A DNA stretch of 64,000 bases. Source: Microcyclospora pomicola (Eukaryota; Ascomycota; Dothideomycetes; Capnodiales). This document shows positions 32,434 through 43,139 of the stretch, one piece after another. How positions within the stretch are numbered: the stretch's first letter is position 1; the number at the start of each line of letters is the position of its first letter. The stretch spans positions 1,612,001 through 1,676,000 of the forward strand of contig NHNY01000001.1 in the NCBI GenBank assembly GCA_002786065.1. The letters run 5' to 3'. Under the pieces are notes generated by a model. That model did no database searches. It was not told where the DNA came from and saw nothing but the letters and a program-made list of their open reading frames with translations. A program made the translations under genes and the position numbers.

Positions 32434-32820
32434 TCATGGCAGCGGATGCTTCAAGCGCCAGCGCGCGAGGAAGAGGCGGTGCACGAACGGATCGCACACG
32501 TGGGAGGCATACGGGTCATCCTCCGGGTTGACGGGGATCTGGGAGAGCTTGAAGACGCAGTCGATGTGCTGCCAGGCGTCGCAGCGCTCGCAGGCGATCA
32601 TCGCGCGGCCGTCGTCACGGGTGCAGCCGCAGATGCAGCGGACGGCGTGATACACAGCTGCTGCGTCACACTCGCGTATGCCTGGGAAGAAGCGTTTCTT
32701 GTTGGCGACGACGGAAAGTGTGCTGAAGTGCCACGTTCGTCGACGTACATACTCGTCAGTCGTGTAGTGCTCATCCAGGATCGTTCCGAGCTCGCTGAAT
32801 CGATCGCTGACGTCTGACAT
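32434..32820 (-). CDS. Small PHD-finger protein with substituted zinc ligand
   Basis: One exon from MSDVSDRF encodes 128 residues; an in-frame ATG at 32844 would add eight. The C-terminal half is a PHD finger: RCICGCTRDDGRAMIAC, then ERCDAWQHIDC, with the aromatic W before the zinc-binding His. PHD fingers usually read histone H3 tails. The last pair of ligands, normally Y-x-C-x-x-C-x-P, reads YASHVCDP here, so Ser stands where the seventh Cys is expected. The following HRLFLARWR resembles the segment after the finger in other fungal PHD proteins. No other domain is visible. Missed exons remain possible, since the protein is short. Nuclear location is inferred from the domain only. Confidence 0.65.
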   Translation of the reverse strand: MSDVSDRFSELGTILDEHYTTDEYVRRRTWHFSTLSVVANKKRFFPGIRECDAAAVYHAVRCICGCTRDDGRAMIACERCDAWQHIDCVFKLSQIPVNPEDDPYASHVCDPFVHRLFLARWRLKHPLP

Positions 32821-34338
32821 ATTTGCTCTTGCTGGAGGTGTCACTTTGCTCGCGAGCAGGAAGCTCTCAGCTGATGAACAACGTTGCCTCTGTCACGGGA
32901 AAAGGCGTAGCTGCTGAAGCGAGAAGACGGGGAGAGGTGGATGAGGGAAAGTATCTTGAAGGAACCTCGATACGAAACTTACAAGGCTTATAGTGATGGT
33001 AATGTTATCTTGTCTGGAAGACTAGGGCACAAGTCAACTTCAGAGGCAGGTGTGGTAGTCGCGTGTCAAGACTTGAGAATGCCAAGCCTATTGTGACGGT
33101 GGTTGTTGTCCTCCAGTGATAGGGTGTTGACGATGACCAGCGCGACGGATAACAATGCAAGAGATGTTCGATGGGTGATGATTGAGCAAGATCCATCGCC
33201 TAATCAGTCGCATCACGATTCCATTCATGCACGGCCAGCTTCTGAAGGTTGCTTGCTCCGAACCGCCATAACTCATCCACCTCGAGCGCTACATGCCCGA
33301 ACGGCTTCGATCTGGAGGTCCTCATTGCGTTTCATCGATCGGTGCTCAACTTGCACAGATTGAATCCTTGTTACTCGTTCGATCGATCGTGGTCAAGGCA
33401 CATTGACCAAGCATGGATCGCAGCTAGCCCGCCCAGTGTCCAAGTGAATCTGCGATGATCGTCTTGAACCACTGACGAGTGGCTCAACGGAGTGAAGTGG
33501 CGCAGAGTATATAGTATAGACTTCGGAGTCTGTGATTGTTGCAGTGCTGCGAGGCATGGATATGATCTCGATGCTCCCATTGCGATTGTGTCCCTAAGCA
33601 CAAATGCTCGACATGGTTCTTCTGATCATATGCCTGGACGACTGCTATCAGCAGGGGTCACAGTTGAAGTCCTCGAATAAGGATCCACGACCGTGAAGTA
33701 CCCAGGTCGTTGGAGAGGACGTCGGTCCATCGGGTCTTCCCGTTGGCGTTTGCGGATCCCAGGCACGTGAAGATCCACCTCACATGTCCAACTCAAAGGT
33801 ATCCTTGCTCCGTCCTGCAGTCTGATCTACATGTATACCGGGTGCACGGCATTCATGTCTCGCATAGCTAGTGCAGCACGTTGTGTTCGCAAGATCGAAG
33901 GATCTTGTCAACAGCGGCACACGCTTCTCTCAGGGCACCATGAAATACATCGTTCTACGATCGTCATGTGAATCTCACGTCCGCAGATGAGAGGAAAAGC
34001 GACATAGATCTGGAATTCCGCCCCGAGCGAAAGGAGGGGGGAGACGGGGTAGACTGTGGTGTAGACAAACTGGATGCATCCACATCGTGTGATTGTGGGA
34101 CGTAGGGAGCCACGCCGAGAGGCGTCTAACGTTGCATCCTCAGAAGGACAGATGTACAGGCGAGGTTTCATGGTTCTTGCGGTCAATGCAGCAATGTCGC
34201 TTCCATATGGTCGTTGACGAGAGTGACGCGTCAGGAGGATGGGAGACTTGAGGAGTCAGGGGTGGGATCAACTAGTTGTCACAAGAGAAAGTCCAGACGG
34301 ACAATAGAATTACTTTTGATTTATGGACAAGAGAAAGA
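32821..34338. other. 1.5-kb intergenic region
   Basis: A spacer between the PHD gene's 5' end and the 3' end of the secreted DUF4430-like protein, both on the minus strand. Frames of 60-92 codons occur on both strands without domains or splice support. GATCGATCGAT-like short palindromic strings occur near 33335 and 33380. Nothing else is recognised. Confidence 0.35.
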
Positions 34339-35882
34339 CTATAGACCTTCGATGACGGTGAGGTAAAATGCCGACGAGCGAATGGAACCGCTGCGAGTGG
34401 CTTTGTACTGGTAGCAGCCCTCGGTCATCGGAGCGGTGAAAGTAACCATGCCGTTGCCGTCAGATGTCGAGCCCGCGAAGAGCGCACCTGCGGCCGGATT
34501 AGCGGCGCCGCTGTAACTGTTGGTACCGGTGATCGCGAGTGTGACCGATTGGCCGGGCTGGACGACAGCATATTCGCTTGACAGGGCGAGGAAAGCATCC
34601 GCGTTGAAGGCGTCGTAGGCCCACAGCCCTTCGCCGGGCGAATTGTACTCCTGGCAGCCTCCTCCTGAAGTGAAGACGAGATTACGCAAGACGCCCCAGG
34701 ACTGACTGCTGGTTTCGGCCGACTGGCTGATGCGCTGGATGTCGAAATCCTGGTACGCACTGTAGTATGCCCCGTCAAAGTCGAAGCCATTCAGATTCCC
34801 GGCCGCATCGATGGCTGTAGTTAAAGTACCGCCTGGCGCGGAGTTGGCGTTGTTGTTGGTACCGTCGCAGAGGTGCGTGCCACCGGAGGGTGTCGTGATG
34901 TCTTCCGGCCCAGCAGCGATGCAGGGCCCGTCGAAGATGGTGCCTTCAGTCTCACTGCCCTCGATGCGGAAGCGAGCATTGGTCTGACTTGGTTGGCTAG
35001 CAGCAGCGCAGGTGATGGACGCACCAGTGGTGTACGTCGAGACTGGCACACCGCAGGTGAGCGATCCGGCTCCTGCGTAGCTAGTCGTGGTGGTTATGGA
35101 CGTCTGACAGTCGGTGACAATCGAGGAGGTTGTCGTAGTGGTGGAGATAGTTGATGTCTGCGTAGCGTCGTCAGTATCATTGCGAAATGGAGCGCTTGAC
35201 GCTCATCCGCAGTGCTCTTCAACGTACCGGAACGGCAGCCGTATTGGTGGTCGTGGCGGTCTTTGTGCTTGTGGACGTCTTGATCGATGTCAAAGTCGTA
35301 GTCTTCGTGGTACCTAGTAGACAAGAGCAAGCGCTGCTAATCTTCGCAGTGAATGCTTTGCCGGAACCGCAGCTTGCGGACAGCTTCGCTGACATGGCCG
35401 TACCTTCGGCACGCTTCTTCTTCTCGGCTGCAGACCCGCGTGACACATAATTGACCACGGTCGGGAAGCTCGAGGTTACCATTTCCGTGACGGTGGCGCA
35501 TGTCGGCGAGACCGTGACTGGTGCCAGTATGATCGTGTCCGTCTGAGTTGAGGTCACAGCTGTCGGAGTCTTGCTGACGATCGCGGTGGTGACGGCCGTG
35601 GTCGTGGTCGTCTTGGTGGAGGTCTTGGTGACGGTCGGGGTGAATTTGATATAAGAACTGCAAAAGCTTGCGGCCAGCTTCGATGACGACGGCTTCAGGG
35701 CATACGACGAGAAGCATTTATCTGAAGCGGTCGTCAGCCACGTTCCGTACGATCGCGTTCTCGATGTTCCACCCACCCGCTGGACATGAACATACCGCCT
35801 GCGCGTTAGGAGCGGGGCTGGCCGACACCTGAGTCTCCAGCGCCGCCAACAGGGCCAAAATGAAAGGAGACAAGAGTTGCAT
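34339..35882 (-). CDS. Secreted Thr/Ser-rich protein with DUF4430-like C-terminal domain
   Basis: Three exons (35777-35882, 35228-35721, 34339-35157) encode 472 residues. The first intron is only 55 nt (GTGGGT donor, GGCTGAC branch, TTCAG) and the second 69 nt (GTACGT). A signal peptide (about 1-21) leads into SPAPNAQAVCSCPADKC. Two Cys-containing modules follow (LAASFCSSYI; KLSASCGSG with SSACSCLL), separated by Thr-rich runs and a possible Kex2 site (EKKKRAEG). The C-terminal region (about 260-472) holds GGTHLCDGTNNNANSAPG, NGFDFDGAYYSAYQDF and GGGCQEY, then W-A-Y-D-AFN. I take this as a DUF4430/transcobalamin-like fold common in secreted fungal proteins; that family name is from memory. 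The function is unknown. An extracellular, possibly wall-associated or effector-like role is an inference. Confidence 0.75.
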
Positions 35883-38501
35883 AATGAGGACGGAAGGGCG
35901 GTGATGCCCAGCGAAGGAAGTGAAGGAGAGTACGAGAAGGTGTCGAAGCAGATGGTCCGATGCTTGCACGAGGAGGCAACATCGTGGGCAGGTCTTGGTT
36001 GTTATAGCTCATATGAGTGTGCATCGTCCATGTCTTCTTGGTTCGAGCGAGATTGACTTTCTCGATCCGACGCATTTGGCGTGGTCTTGCGCCAGCCACG
36101 GATTCTGGTCGCGGCCATGGAAGTCGTTGCCCTGCCCAAAACAAAACGACGACCGTCCAGAGATGCTTCCGACGCCAGCCACGGCAGAGATCTCAAGAGC
36201 ATAGCGCGGTGCAGCCGTGCTCGGCCTCTGTCCAGGTCGCGGCTAGAGGCGATGTGGAAATTCGCCGGCGTTGCGCTAGAATGCTTTGGCCGGGAGAAGA
36301 CGAGCTACAGCACGCTTCGAGGACTCCATGTGGCCATGCTGGCATGTGCGTCGCGTGGTGGGTCAGACTAATCATAAGCTAACAACACTCGGTTATGCTA
36401 CGGTGACATACCTGTGCTAAGTCGCTCCGTACATGCGACTATTGCTCCTAAGGTGCTATCATGAACCACGACTTCTACTGAGCCGTGGCATCGACCTTTC
36501 GGATTGAGGTTGTGTTACCTCCTACCGAATCGAACACGTTAATGCCGCATTGGACTGAGACTCTCTCCCAGAGGCATTCCTAGGTGTGTGCTGGAAATTG
36601 TGCAAGAAGAGGCTTTCAGGTGCCGTGGAAGTGCTGTCGCCTCGCACCAAGATGCCTTAGGTAGACAATGATGAACGACGGCATAGAACGCGCTCGGCTG
36701 ACCGATAAGAATGTGGGCTGGTCGAATTCAGTTATTACTCTGTCTTCCCCTCTCCTCGAGTCAACTCCTAGCTCTGGCATCGTACCGAAGTCTGAAGCTG
36801 CCTCTGTAGCTCGCTCGAGCATATCTGTACCAATCTTCCGAAGCGGAGAGCCAAGCGGCAACTCTCAAACTCTTGGCGTAAGAGTGAGGATGTGTGTGTG
36901 TACGTGTGCATAAAGCAGCAAGGTTCAAGTGGCTCCCGCACCTACTACGACACCTACTGTAACCTACTGACTCCAGCCAAAAGACCTGTTGCCCCTAGCA
37001 CTTCCGGACCAGACGGCCTGTCGAGCAGCCGCAGCATAAGCATGACTCGTCGCGGACAGAGTGGACACCAGGAAAACTGCCCAGCGCGATCACACGACAG
37101 AGGGGAAGAGGTCCTCTACGTCGTCATCTGACCGCTCCAGTGCAAGGACACGAGGAAGAGGAGTTCCTTCACTGAAACGGCTTCGCATGGAGTGTACAGG
37201 AGTCACAGCGCCTCCGATGATGTGACAGGCACAAGTGCCAAGCACCTTGCGGTCTCCTCGCTATATTGCACATGCAGCGACGATGAAGAGCTCGAGAGCC
37301 CCAGCGCATTCCTGGTCGGGCTTCGGAGGACGACCACCGCGCCGGTTCTGCCGTCGCCATTCCAGATCGACCGGCCACCACTCTTGCGAGGACGACTGTC
37401 CGCTCTCCAGGCAGATCACTGTGAAGCATTACTGCGTGTAGAAGTTGCATCGAATCTGCAAGGTCACAGGAATGGTGAGCAAGAGTGTGCAATTCTTCCT
37501 AAGAGCGTATTGCCGACGGAGGCACCTGCACTTCCTCAGAAGAAGCACATCGTCCTCCGCGACAGCTTGCCCGGCGGCTGGCAGGAAGCTGAGGTAGAGG
37601 AGCTAGATCTGACGGGCGATAGCTCTGAGAACATGCACGGGCTCGGCGTCGTTGGGGCCAGAAAAGGGTGGAGGGTGGGCGCGATCGACGTCGTTGATCT
37701 GCCGGATGCGTAGGGCAGGAACACGGAGTCTTTGAGATATACCCAGAATGTGGATTTCCGCGAGCACGACTGCTAGAGATGGCGTAGCTAGCTTACTTTC
37801 AGTCTCGGATGAAGTTCACTTATTTCATTTGATGGACTCGATTCGTAAGGACTTACACGTGGCAGTGGCAGCATGCGCATGCGTACATGCCTAGGTGTAC
37901 TCTATTTTCTCAGACCTAGAGCGATACAGTGCGCCCTACGAAAGTAGCTACTACGGCAAGTATAAACGCATCCTTTCTCCACGTGTCCAGTACTGACTAC
38001 GGCACCAGTACTGCTATCTCGCACTATATGTCCGATCACTCAGATCCCCCTCATCCGCGGCCTAAAAGGCAACTACAGGGCGCTGCAGCCTCGAAATCTT
38101 CATCGAATCAGGACTCGAGTCTATGAGGAGATGCTTTGCTACAAGCCGTTTGCACATGCAGAAGCTTCGAAGCTAGAAGCCATCGAGCGCCAGATCTGTA
38201 TTGTATACAGATTCCGTGTGCGCCACTCGGGCAGCTGAACGGGCTGACACCTCTCTTATTGGTCTTCTTCAGAATAATGCAGGTATCTTCTACCATAATG
38301 GCATTCGCCGAGGTAACAGCAAGGCTGATGTACCTTGAGATGGCAGAGATCATATGAGCTGCAATGCAGTGTGAGCATGCAAGTCCCTACGAAGCCACCC
38401 TCCTACAAAGTCCCATAACCCCTCCCCAGCCTTCGCAGTCTTCAGTCGAGCACTCTCGATCTTCCTACATTCCGAAGGCTTGTCATCCATATCTACAAAC
38501 C
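35883..38501. other. 2.6-kb divergent spacer with a possible small gene
   Basis: This region lies between the starts of two secreted-protein genes transcribed away from each other. It includes one open frame listed separately (37192-37713) and another plus-strand frame at 36668-36913. The latter ends in a plausible GTAAGA donor after QTLG, so a multi-exon gene across about 36668-37713 is possible; I could not find one splice path that keeps all pieces open. Otherwise no domains are visible. Confidence 0.3.
37192..37713 (+). CDS. Possible hypothetical protein (open frame only)
   Basis: An open frame of 173 codons from MYRSHSASDD to VVDLPDA. It has mixed acidic and polar composition, including CSDDEELESPSAF near residue 50 and EAEVEELDLTGDSSEN near 135. 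There are no recognisable domain, signal peptide or membrane segment. A Ser/Arg-rich open stretch lies just upstream in another frame, which could be an earlier exon. It may equally be a chance open frame in GC-rich DNA. Confidence 0.22.
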   Translation: MYRSHSASDDVTGTSAKHLAVSSLYCTCSDDEELESPSAFLVGLRRTTTAPVLPSPFQIDRPPLLRGRLSALQADHCEALLRVEVASNLQGHRNGEQECAILPKSVLPTEAPALPQKKHIVLRDSLPGGWQEAEVEELDLTGDSSENMHGLGVVGARKGWRVGAIDVVDLPDA

Positions 38502-39346
38502 ATGAGACTCTCCTTGCTCACCCCGATAGGTCTCGCCGTCTGCTTCGCGGGCCTGTCGGTCGCGCAGTACGAATGCACATTTGACAATGCCGAAGCCTGG
38601 CCATCGGACTCGTCGTCATCCTCTTCTTCAGGAGACGACAGCTCCTTGAGCAGTGTTGCAGGCGCCGCGGACGCGCAGGCAATCTGCCTCTCGAACCTCG
38701 ACGCGGATGCTAGCGAGTGCGAAGGTGATGACAGTGGCAATGACAGTGGCGATGACGATAATGGCGGCGTACTGTCGAAACGCCAACAGGTCACAGTGGC
38801 GCAGAGCTTGACCTGCGAAGACAGCGAGGTGTGCTTGGTCTATCCGACCGGATACTTGATCTGCATCGATCCCAACTCAGGTGAGTGAAAGCGTACGCAG
38901 GTGATGTACTATACGCCCTTCACTTGCGTCGCCATTCTTGCACCATAGCTGCCACTTCTGGGATTTGTGGTTGCCACATACCTGTACTGACTTGACATTT
39001 TCATTCTTCGGCAGGGGACTACTTGGATCAGTTCGAATCTGGTAATTTGTTGACTGGTGCGCACACGGATGCGAGCAACGGGACTGTGACCTCTTCAACT
39101 GCAACGGATGACACGATGGCGAGCAGCGTCAGCACGACTTCAAGCGATGCGGCTCAAACATCCGACTCGACTAGCTCCGATACTGCTGCGACCACCATTC
39201 TCACAGGACAGAGCAGCGCGACAACGAGCACAACGAGCGGCTCTGCAACTGCACAATCCACAGGGGCTGCTGCATCGAAAGCGGTCGGTGCATGGGAGTT
39301 CTTGGTTCCCGCTGCCATGGCGCCGTTTCTGGTGGCAGCGCTGTAG
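38502..39346 (+). CDS. Secreted Ser/Thr-rich GPI-anchor candidate
   Basis: Two exons (38502-38880 and 39015-39346) encode 236 residues; the 134-nt intron has GTGAGT, a TACTGAC branch and a GCAG acceptor. A signal peptide (MRLSLLTPIGLAVCFAG..., about 1-21) precedes a short Cys-containing region and an acidic Ser/Asp/Gly run (about 80-95). LSKRQQ follows, with a dibasic KR that could be a Kex2 cleavage site. A second Cys module reads LTCEDSEVCLVYPTGYLICIDP. A Ser/Thr-rich stalk leads to a hydrophobic end (WEFLVPAAMAPFLVAAL) that fits a GPI signal. I recognise no named domain. A cell-wall or plasma-membrane surface protein is likely. Confidence 0.78.
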
Positions 39347-39755
39347 AAAGTTCTACCGCAGTCCTAGCCATAGTAAATCATCATCACAATCAAGATCGGA
39401 TGATGTGTTCACAATGTCCCCATGTAGTCCTACGAGATCAAGGACTGATATCATTAGCAATCTGATTGACAGATGAGGAAGGTGAGACACCACTCGACAC
39501 GCTTCGTGTCGTCGTAAAGGAGCAATTCGATGCGCGTGCCGGGTATGCGATGTGTGTTATGAGCGTGCGAGGTATTGTCGATGAAAGTGTGATTCTCGTG
39601 AACGTTTGCATTTGGTCACGATCGGCAGATGCTTAGAGCTAGAACCTACCTTGGAATTCTACTAAGCGGAAGATGTAGATCAGCCACATCATAGACCCAG
39701 CTGGTTCTGCGGACCGTCCTATGTCGATACAATCACGTCGAAGGTGTCAATCACA
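39347..39755. other. Intergenic spacer upstream of Zn2Cys6 gene
   Basis: 409 bp between two plus-strand genes. It holds the GPI protein's 3' flank and the regulator's promoter. No motif stands out beyond an ACCTACCTT string near 39645. Confidence 0.4.
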
Positions 39756-41104
39756 ATGGTTGTTACCACCGAACCTGGAGTTGCGCGCCAGCGTAAAACA
39801 CACACAAAGTCGCGTGCTGGCTGTGCAAATTGCAAATTGCGACGAGTCAAGGTCAGCAAGTTTCCCTTGTCACCCCGCGGGTAGTGACGACAAGATGCTG
39901 GAGATGGTGATCAGTCTGCCCACACTGGGACGAACGAATGTTAACAACATGACCGCTTCAGTGCGATGAAGGAAAGCCAACGTGTTGGAAATGCGAAGCC
40001 TACGGAGTAGAATGTGACTACAGCGGCGCCGCTGGGCTGCAGCTGTCGACGGGTGAGGAAGCTTTCGTGTTAGAACGCGTGTCTGCACCAGCACCAGCAT
40101 CGAGACCCAGTGAGCGAGTACTCAACATGCTCGGACTGCCGCTGCAGCTACATGACAGTGACCAGCTTTACCACATGACGGAGGTGGACCTGGTGCTCAT
40201 GCGCAAGTTCGAGGAGCGCACTGTGCAGACCATAGGTACAGCAGACACGGTGGAGGTGTACAGAAAACATTTGGTCGCGCTTTGCGGCGAGCATGCAGTG
40301 CTCACACATGTGGTGCTGATGCTGGTACTGATGCATGATCGCACACTATCCGCCCATCCCTACGCTGAACGGTCCGAGAAGGAGAGCTTCCACTGGTATC
40401 ATGCAGCTGGCTTGGTGAACCGCAAGCTCCACGGGTCTGTTCCCGAGCATGTGAAGGATGCGCTGTGGGCTTCTGCGGCACTGCTGAGTTGTGCAATGAT
40501 GGCGTCGATTGACGTTCAAGAGCCCGAGGAGGCTTGGCCATTGGTGGCACCGTCGGTGACAGACCTTGACTGGCTACGTATCGGTACAGGAAAAACACAG
40601 ATCTGGAGGATCACAGATCCTCTGCGAGAAGACAGCGTGTGGAAGCCAGCATTGACATTCGTCATGGAACGGAGTGACAGGATGACCGAGAACGAGAAAG
40701 ATCCTCAGCTCGATGCTCTCTTCCCTTTCCTCACCAAGCTCTGTGACTTTGATGAGTCCGCGAATAGCTATGGAGATCCATATCATACAGCCACTTCGAT
40801 CTTGGTCCGGCTGTTAGGACTGGAGTGCACCTACTCGACCATCCTTTACTTCCTGTCATGGCTAGGTCATATGGATCCGCACTACAAAACATTATTGCAG
40901 CAAAAGGATGCCAAGGCACTGCTGTTGCTTAGTTGGTGGTATGCTAAGCTGTGGGACTATCCAGCTTGGTGGATCCAACGACGAGTGAAAGTGGAGTGTC
41001 CGAGCATCTGCATGTATCTGGAGAAGAATCATGGTCAAGACGAGGAGATCCGCAGGCTCCTGGACTATCCCAAAATGGTTTGCGGGTTGACAGTTCGGAG
41101 TTGA
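39756..41104 (+). CDS. Zn(II)2Cys6 transcription factor (Upc2-like group)
   Basis: A fungal binuclear zinc cluster regulator. Two exons (39756-39851 and 39962-41104) encode 412 residues. The zinc cluster is complete only after splicing: C23, C26, C33, C40, C43 and C50, with spacing CxxCx6C...CxxCx6C ([25 protein letters not shown] in two parts). The 110-nt intron cuts exactly between the lysine and the third cysteine. Its donor, GTCAGC, is weak. The rest is mostly helical, with VLTHVVLMLVLMHDR and WYHAAGLVN matching the regulatory region of the sterol-uptake-control-like group that many fungal genomes carry in several copies. The target genes are unknown, and the assignment to Upc2-like is by style, not function. 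Nuclear. Confidence 0.88.
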
Positions 41105-42509
41105 GGCCGGTAGCAACACACGCCAAGATTCTCGTGTGACACCGGATGGCCAGGCATACGAACGGGGTACTCCGTAGTAGGTCGTGAGAAGCAGTGATCC
41201 TGGACGTATCGCTGCATGTGCTGCTACGCAACAGAGGTCTTCTGCATCATCGTGCATGCTTTGTGGTTCCACGACAGAGTCGCCGCAAGATCGGGGATGG
41301 GTATGCACGCGCCCAAAACCGCGCGGCAAGCCTAAAATAAATAGCTTGAGTAGTCCAACAAGGCAATGTTCCTGGCGATCGGTCTCGATGCGAAGCGAGC
41401 GTTTCTACCCTCTCTTATATTCTTCTGAGCTTGATCAGTACTGCTCCTTCGTGACATGGCCGTGTGCTAGGGCGCCAAATGTGAGATGCGGTCACAGGGT
41501 CGACTGGAAGATAAGAAGGCGACGACATCACGCCTGAGACAATGTTGCAGAGCCTGGACCGTGAGGAGAGCTGGTTGGTGGCGGCGGGCCAGTTCTCGAC
41601 CCTAAGCCCCCCTCGATATCTCGTGACCAGTGCATATCCTGTTGAACGGAGAAGCGACTGTGATGGATGTTATTTCAGTCGCTGGAGCCGCCGGATGTGA
41701 GAGCTGTGAGAGCATGCGATTAAGATGAGACTGTTCACGGAGGGCATGGGTATGGACAGACGATGGATCAATAAAAAGACCCGAGTCTTGACTTGATTGC
41801 AGACGCCGTAGACCCCCGGCCGTCTCTAACCCAAACCGGTACCTAGCTGGTTAGTAGCCGTGCGCGCCAGGATCTATTTGATGAGACGAACAGGGATTCT
41901 TCTTTGTGGGCTGATCGGTAGCAGACTCGAACCACTTCCAGACGAGCCAGACTCTAGTCTGCCGCCATGGATGCAGTCGAATCAGTAGTCGTCGTGACCC
42001 TCTGCGGCAAACGCTGGAGGTAATACATGTCTTTGTAGCAACGATGGACGGTCCATGGGGCTCGACACGCTGAATCGCGTCCTGGTAAAGCGAATGTATA
42101 TCCACGAACATGCTGCATGACAGCAACAATGCCCTCCCAATGGCACGATAGTATGATTCACTCGGAGATCGACGATATAATCACTGCCATTCGCGGCGGT
42201 CACGCGAACGTGGAAGTCGTGGTGACATTCCCGGAGTAGCGCCCTTGATATATTGGGTCAGACGTCCTAGCTCATCTCGTCAGTCAAGACTCTGGCTCCC
42301 GTCGTCTCGACTTCCTCTTATCACCCATCGCACCACTTCGATTCTTGCGCAGTCTGGGACAAGCTTCTACCTTCAATATTCTCCTTGATTCGAGCACCAC
42401 CGGGCTGCACATTGAGCATAGAGACGTCCCAAACACTCCAGATTCAGCCCCCGAACCTCGCTACCACCGGTAGTCGTCCAGGCTTCATTCTTCACACCCC
42501 TCCTCCAAC
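41105..42509. other. 1.4-kb intergenic region
   Basis: A spacer between two plus-strand genes. The last 250 bp are C/T-rich and probably form the leader of the next gene. On the minus strand about 41851-42240 two overlapping frames read somewhat like coding sequence (for example HDFHVRVTAANGSDYIVDLR), but I could not build a supported gene. Confidence 0.35.
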
Positions 42510-43139
42510 ATGGCCGCCTCAACCACCTTTGGGGCCTCAGTAGTACCATCAGAGAACACACATCAAGGCGACGGCACTTTACATCGTCCCAATCTGACCC
42601 TCGACACCCCCGAGCTCACCCCTGTGGTCTCACGCAGCGAATTCGGTGCCGACTCCCCATACCTCGACAAACCACCCCCAAACTCGCCATTCTACATGCA
42701 CCCGCCGGCGTCCTTCGAGCGTGTCCACACTCCCACATCCGGCAAGCTGCATCTATCCACCCTCACATACACCGAGAAAGAGCTCGAGAATGGCCACTGC
42801 ACTCCGCTCACGGTGCACGACGACGAGAACCCCTTCGCCAGCAAGGTCAGCGTCGACTGCAACAAGGAGTGCAAGATGTGGCCGTCCAAGCAAACACTCA
42901 TGCAGAGCAAAATGGCCGAGAAGAAGCGAAAGCGGGACCGGAAGGGCTGCGCGGGTTGTGGCATGGTGAAGAACCGCTGGGCGAGCTGGAGCAAGAAGGA
43001 ACAACTCATTGCCAAGCTCATCCTGGCGACGATTGTGATGGGCATCATCGTGGCTGTCGCAGTCGGTGTGACCGTTGCGGTTAACGGCACGGTTTATGGT
43101 AACAACGGCGCGAAACAGGTTGGTCAGGGACAGCACTGA
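42510..43139 (+). CDS. Single-pass membrane protein of unknown function
   Basis: One exon encodes 209 residues. The N-terminal 110 residues are polar and Pro/Ser/Thr-rich (DTPELTPVVSRSEFG, PPNSPFYMHPPAS). A conserved-looking core follows: NPFASKVSVDCNKECKMWPSKQTLM (two parts), a basic stretch (KKRKRDRKG) and CAGCGMVKNRWASWSKK, ending just before a membrane helix (about 166-190, LILATIVMGIIVAVAVGVTVAV). The last 18 residues form a short tail with one N-glycosylation sequon. I believe similar proteins occur across filamentous ascomycetes, but I know of no assigned role. Four cysteines in C-x3-C and C-x2-C pairs near the membrane could bind metal or be acylated. Tail-out topology is inferred from the basic residues before the helix. 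Confidence 0.75.
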   Translation: MAASTTFGASVVPSENTHQGDGTLHRPNLTLDTPELTPVVSRSEFGADSPYLDKPPPNSPFYMHPPASFERVHTPTSGKLHLSTLTYTEKELENGHCTPLTVHDDENPFASKVSVDCNKECKMWPSKQTLMQSKMAEKKRKRDRKGCAGCGMVKNRWASWSKKEQLIAKLILATIVMGIIVAVAVGVTVAVNGTVYGNNGAKQVGQGQH

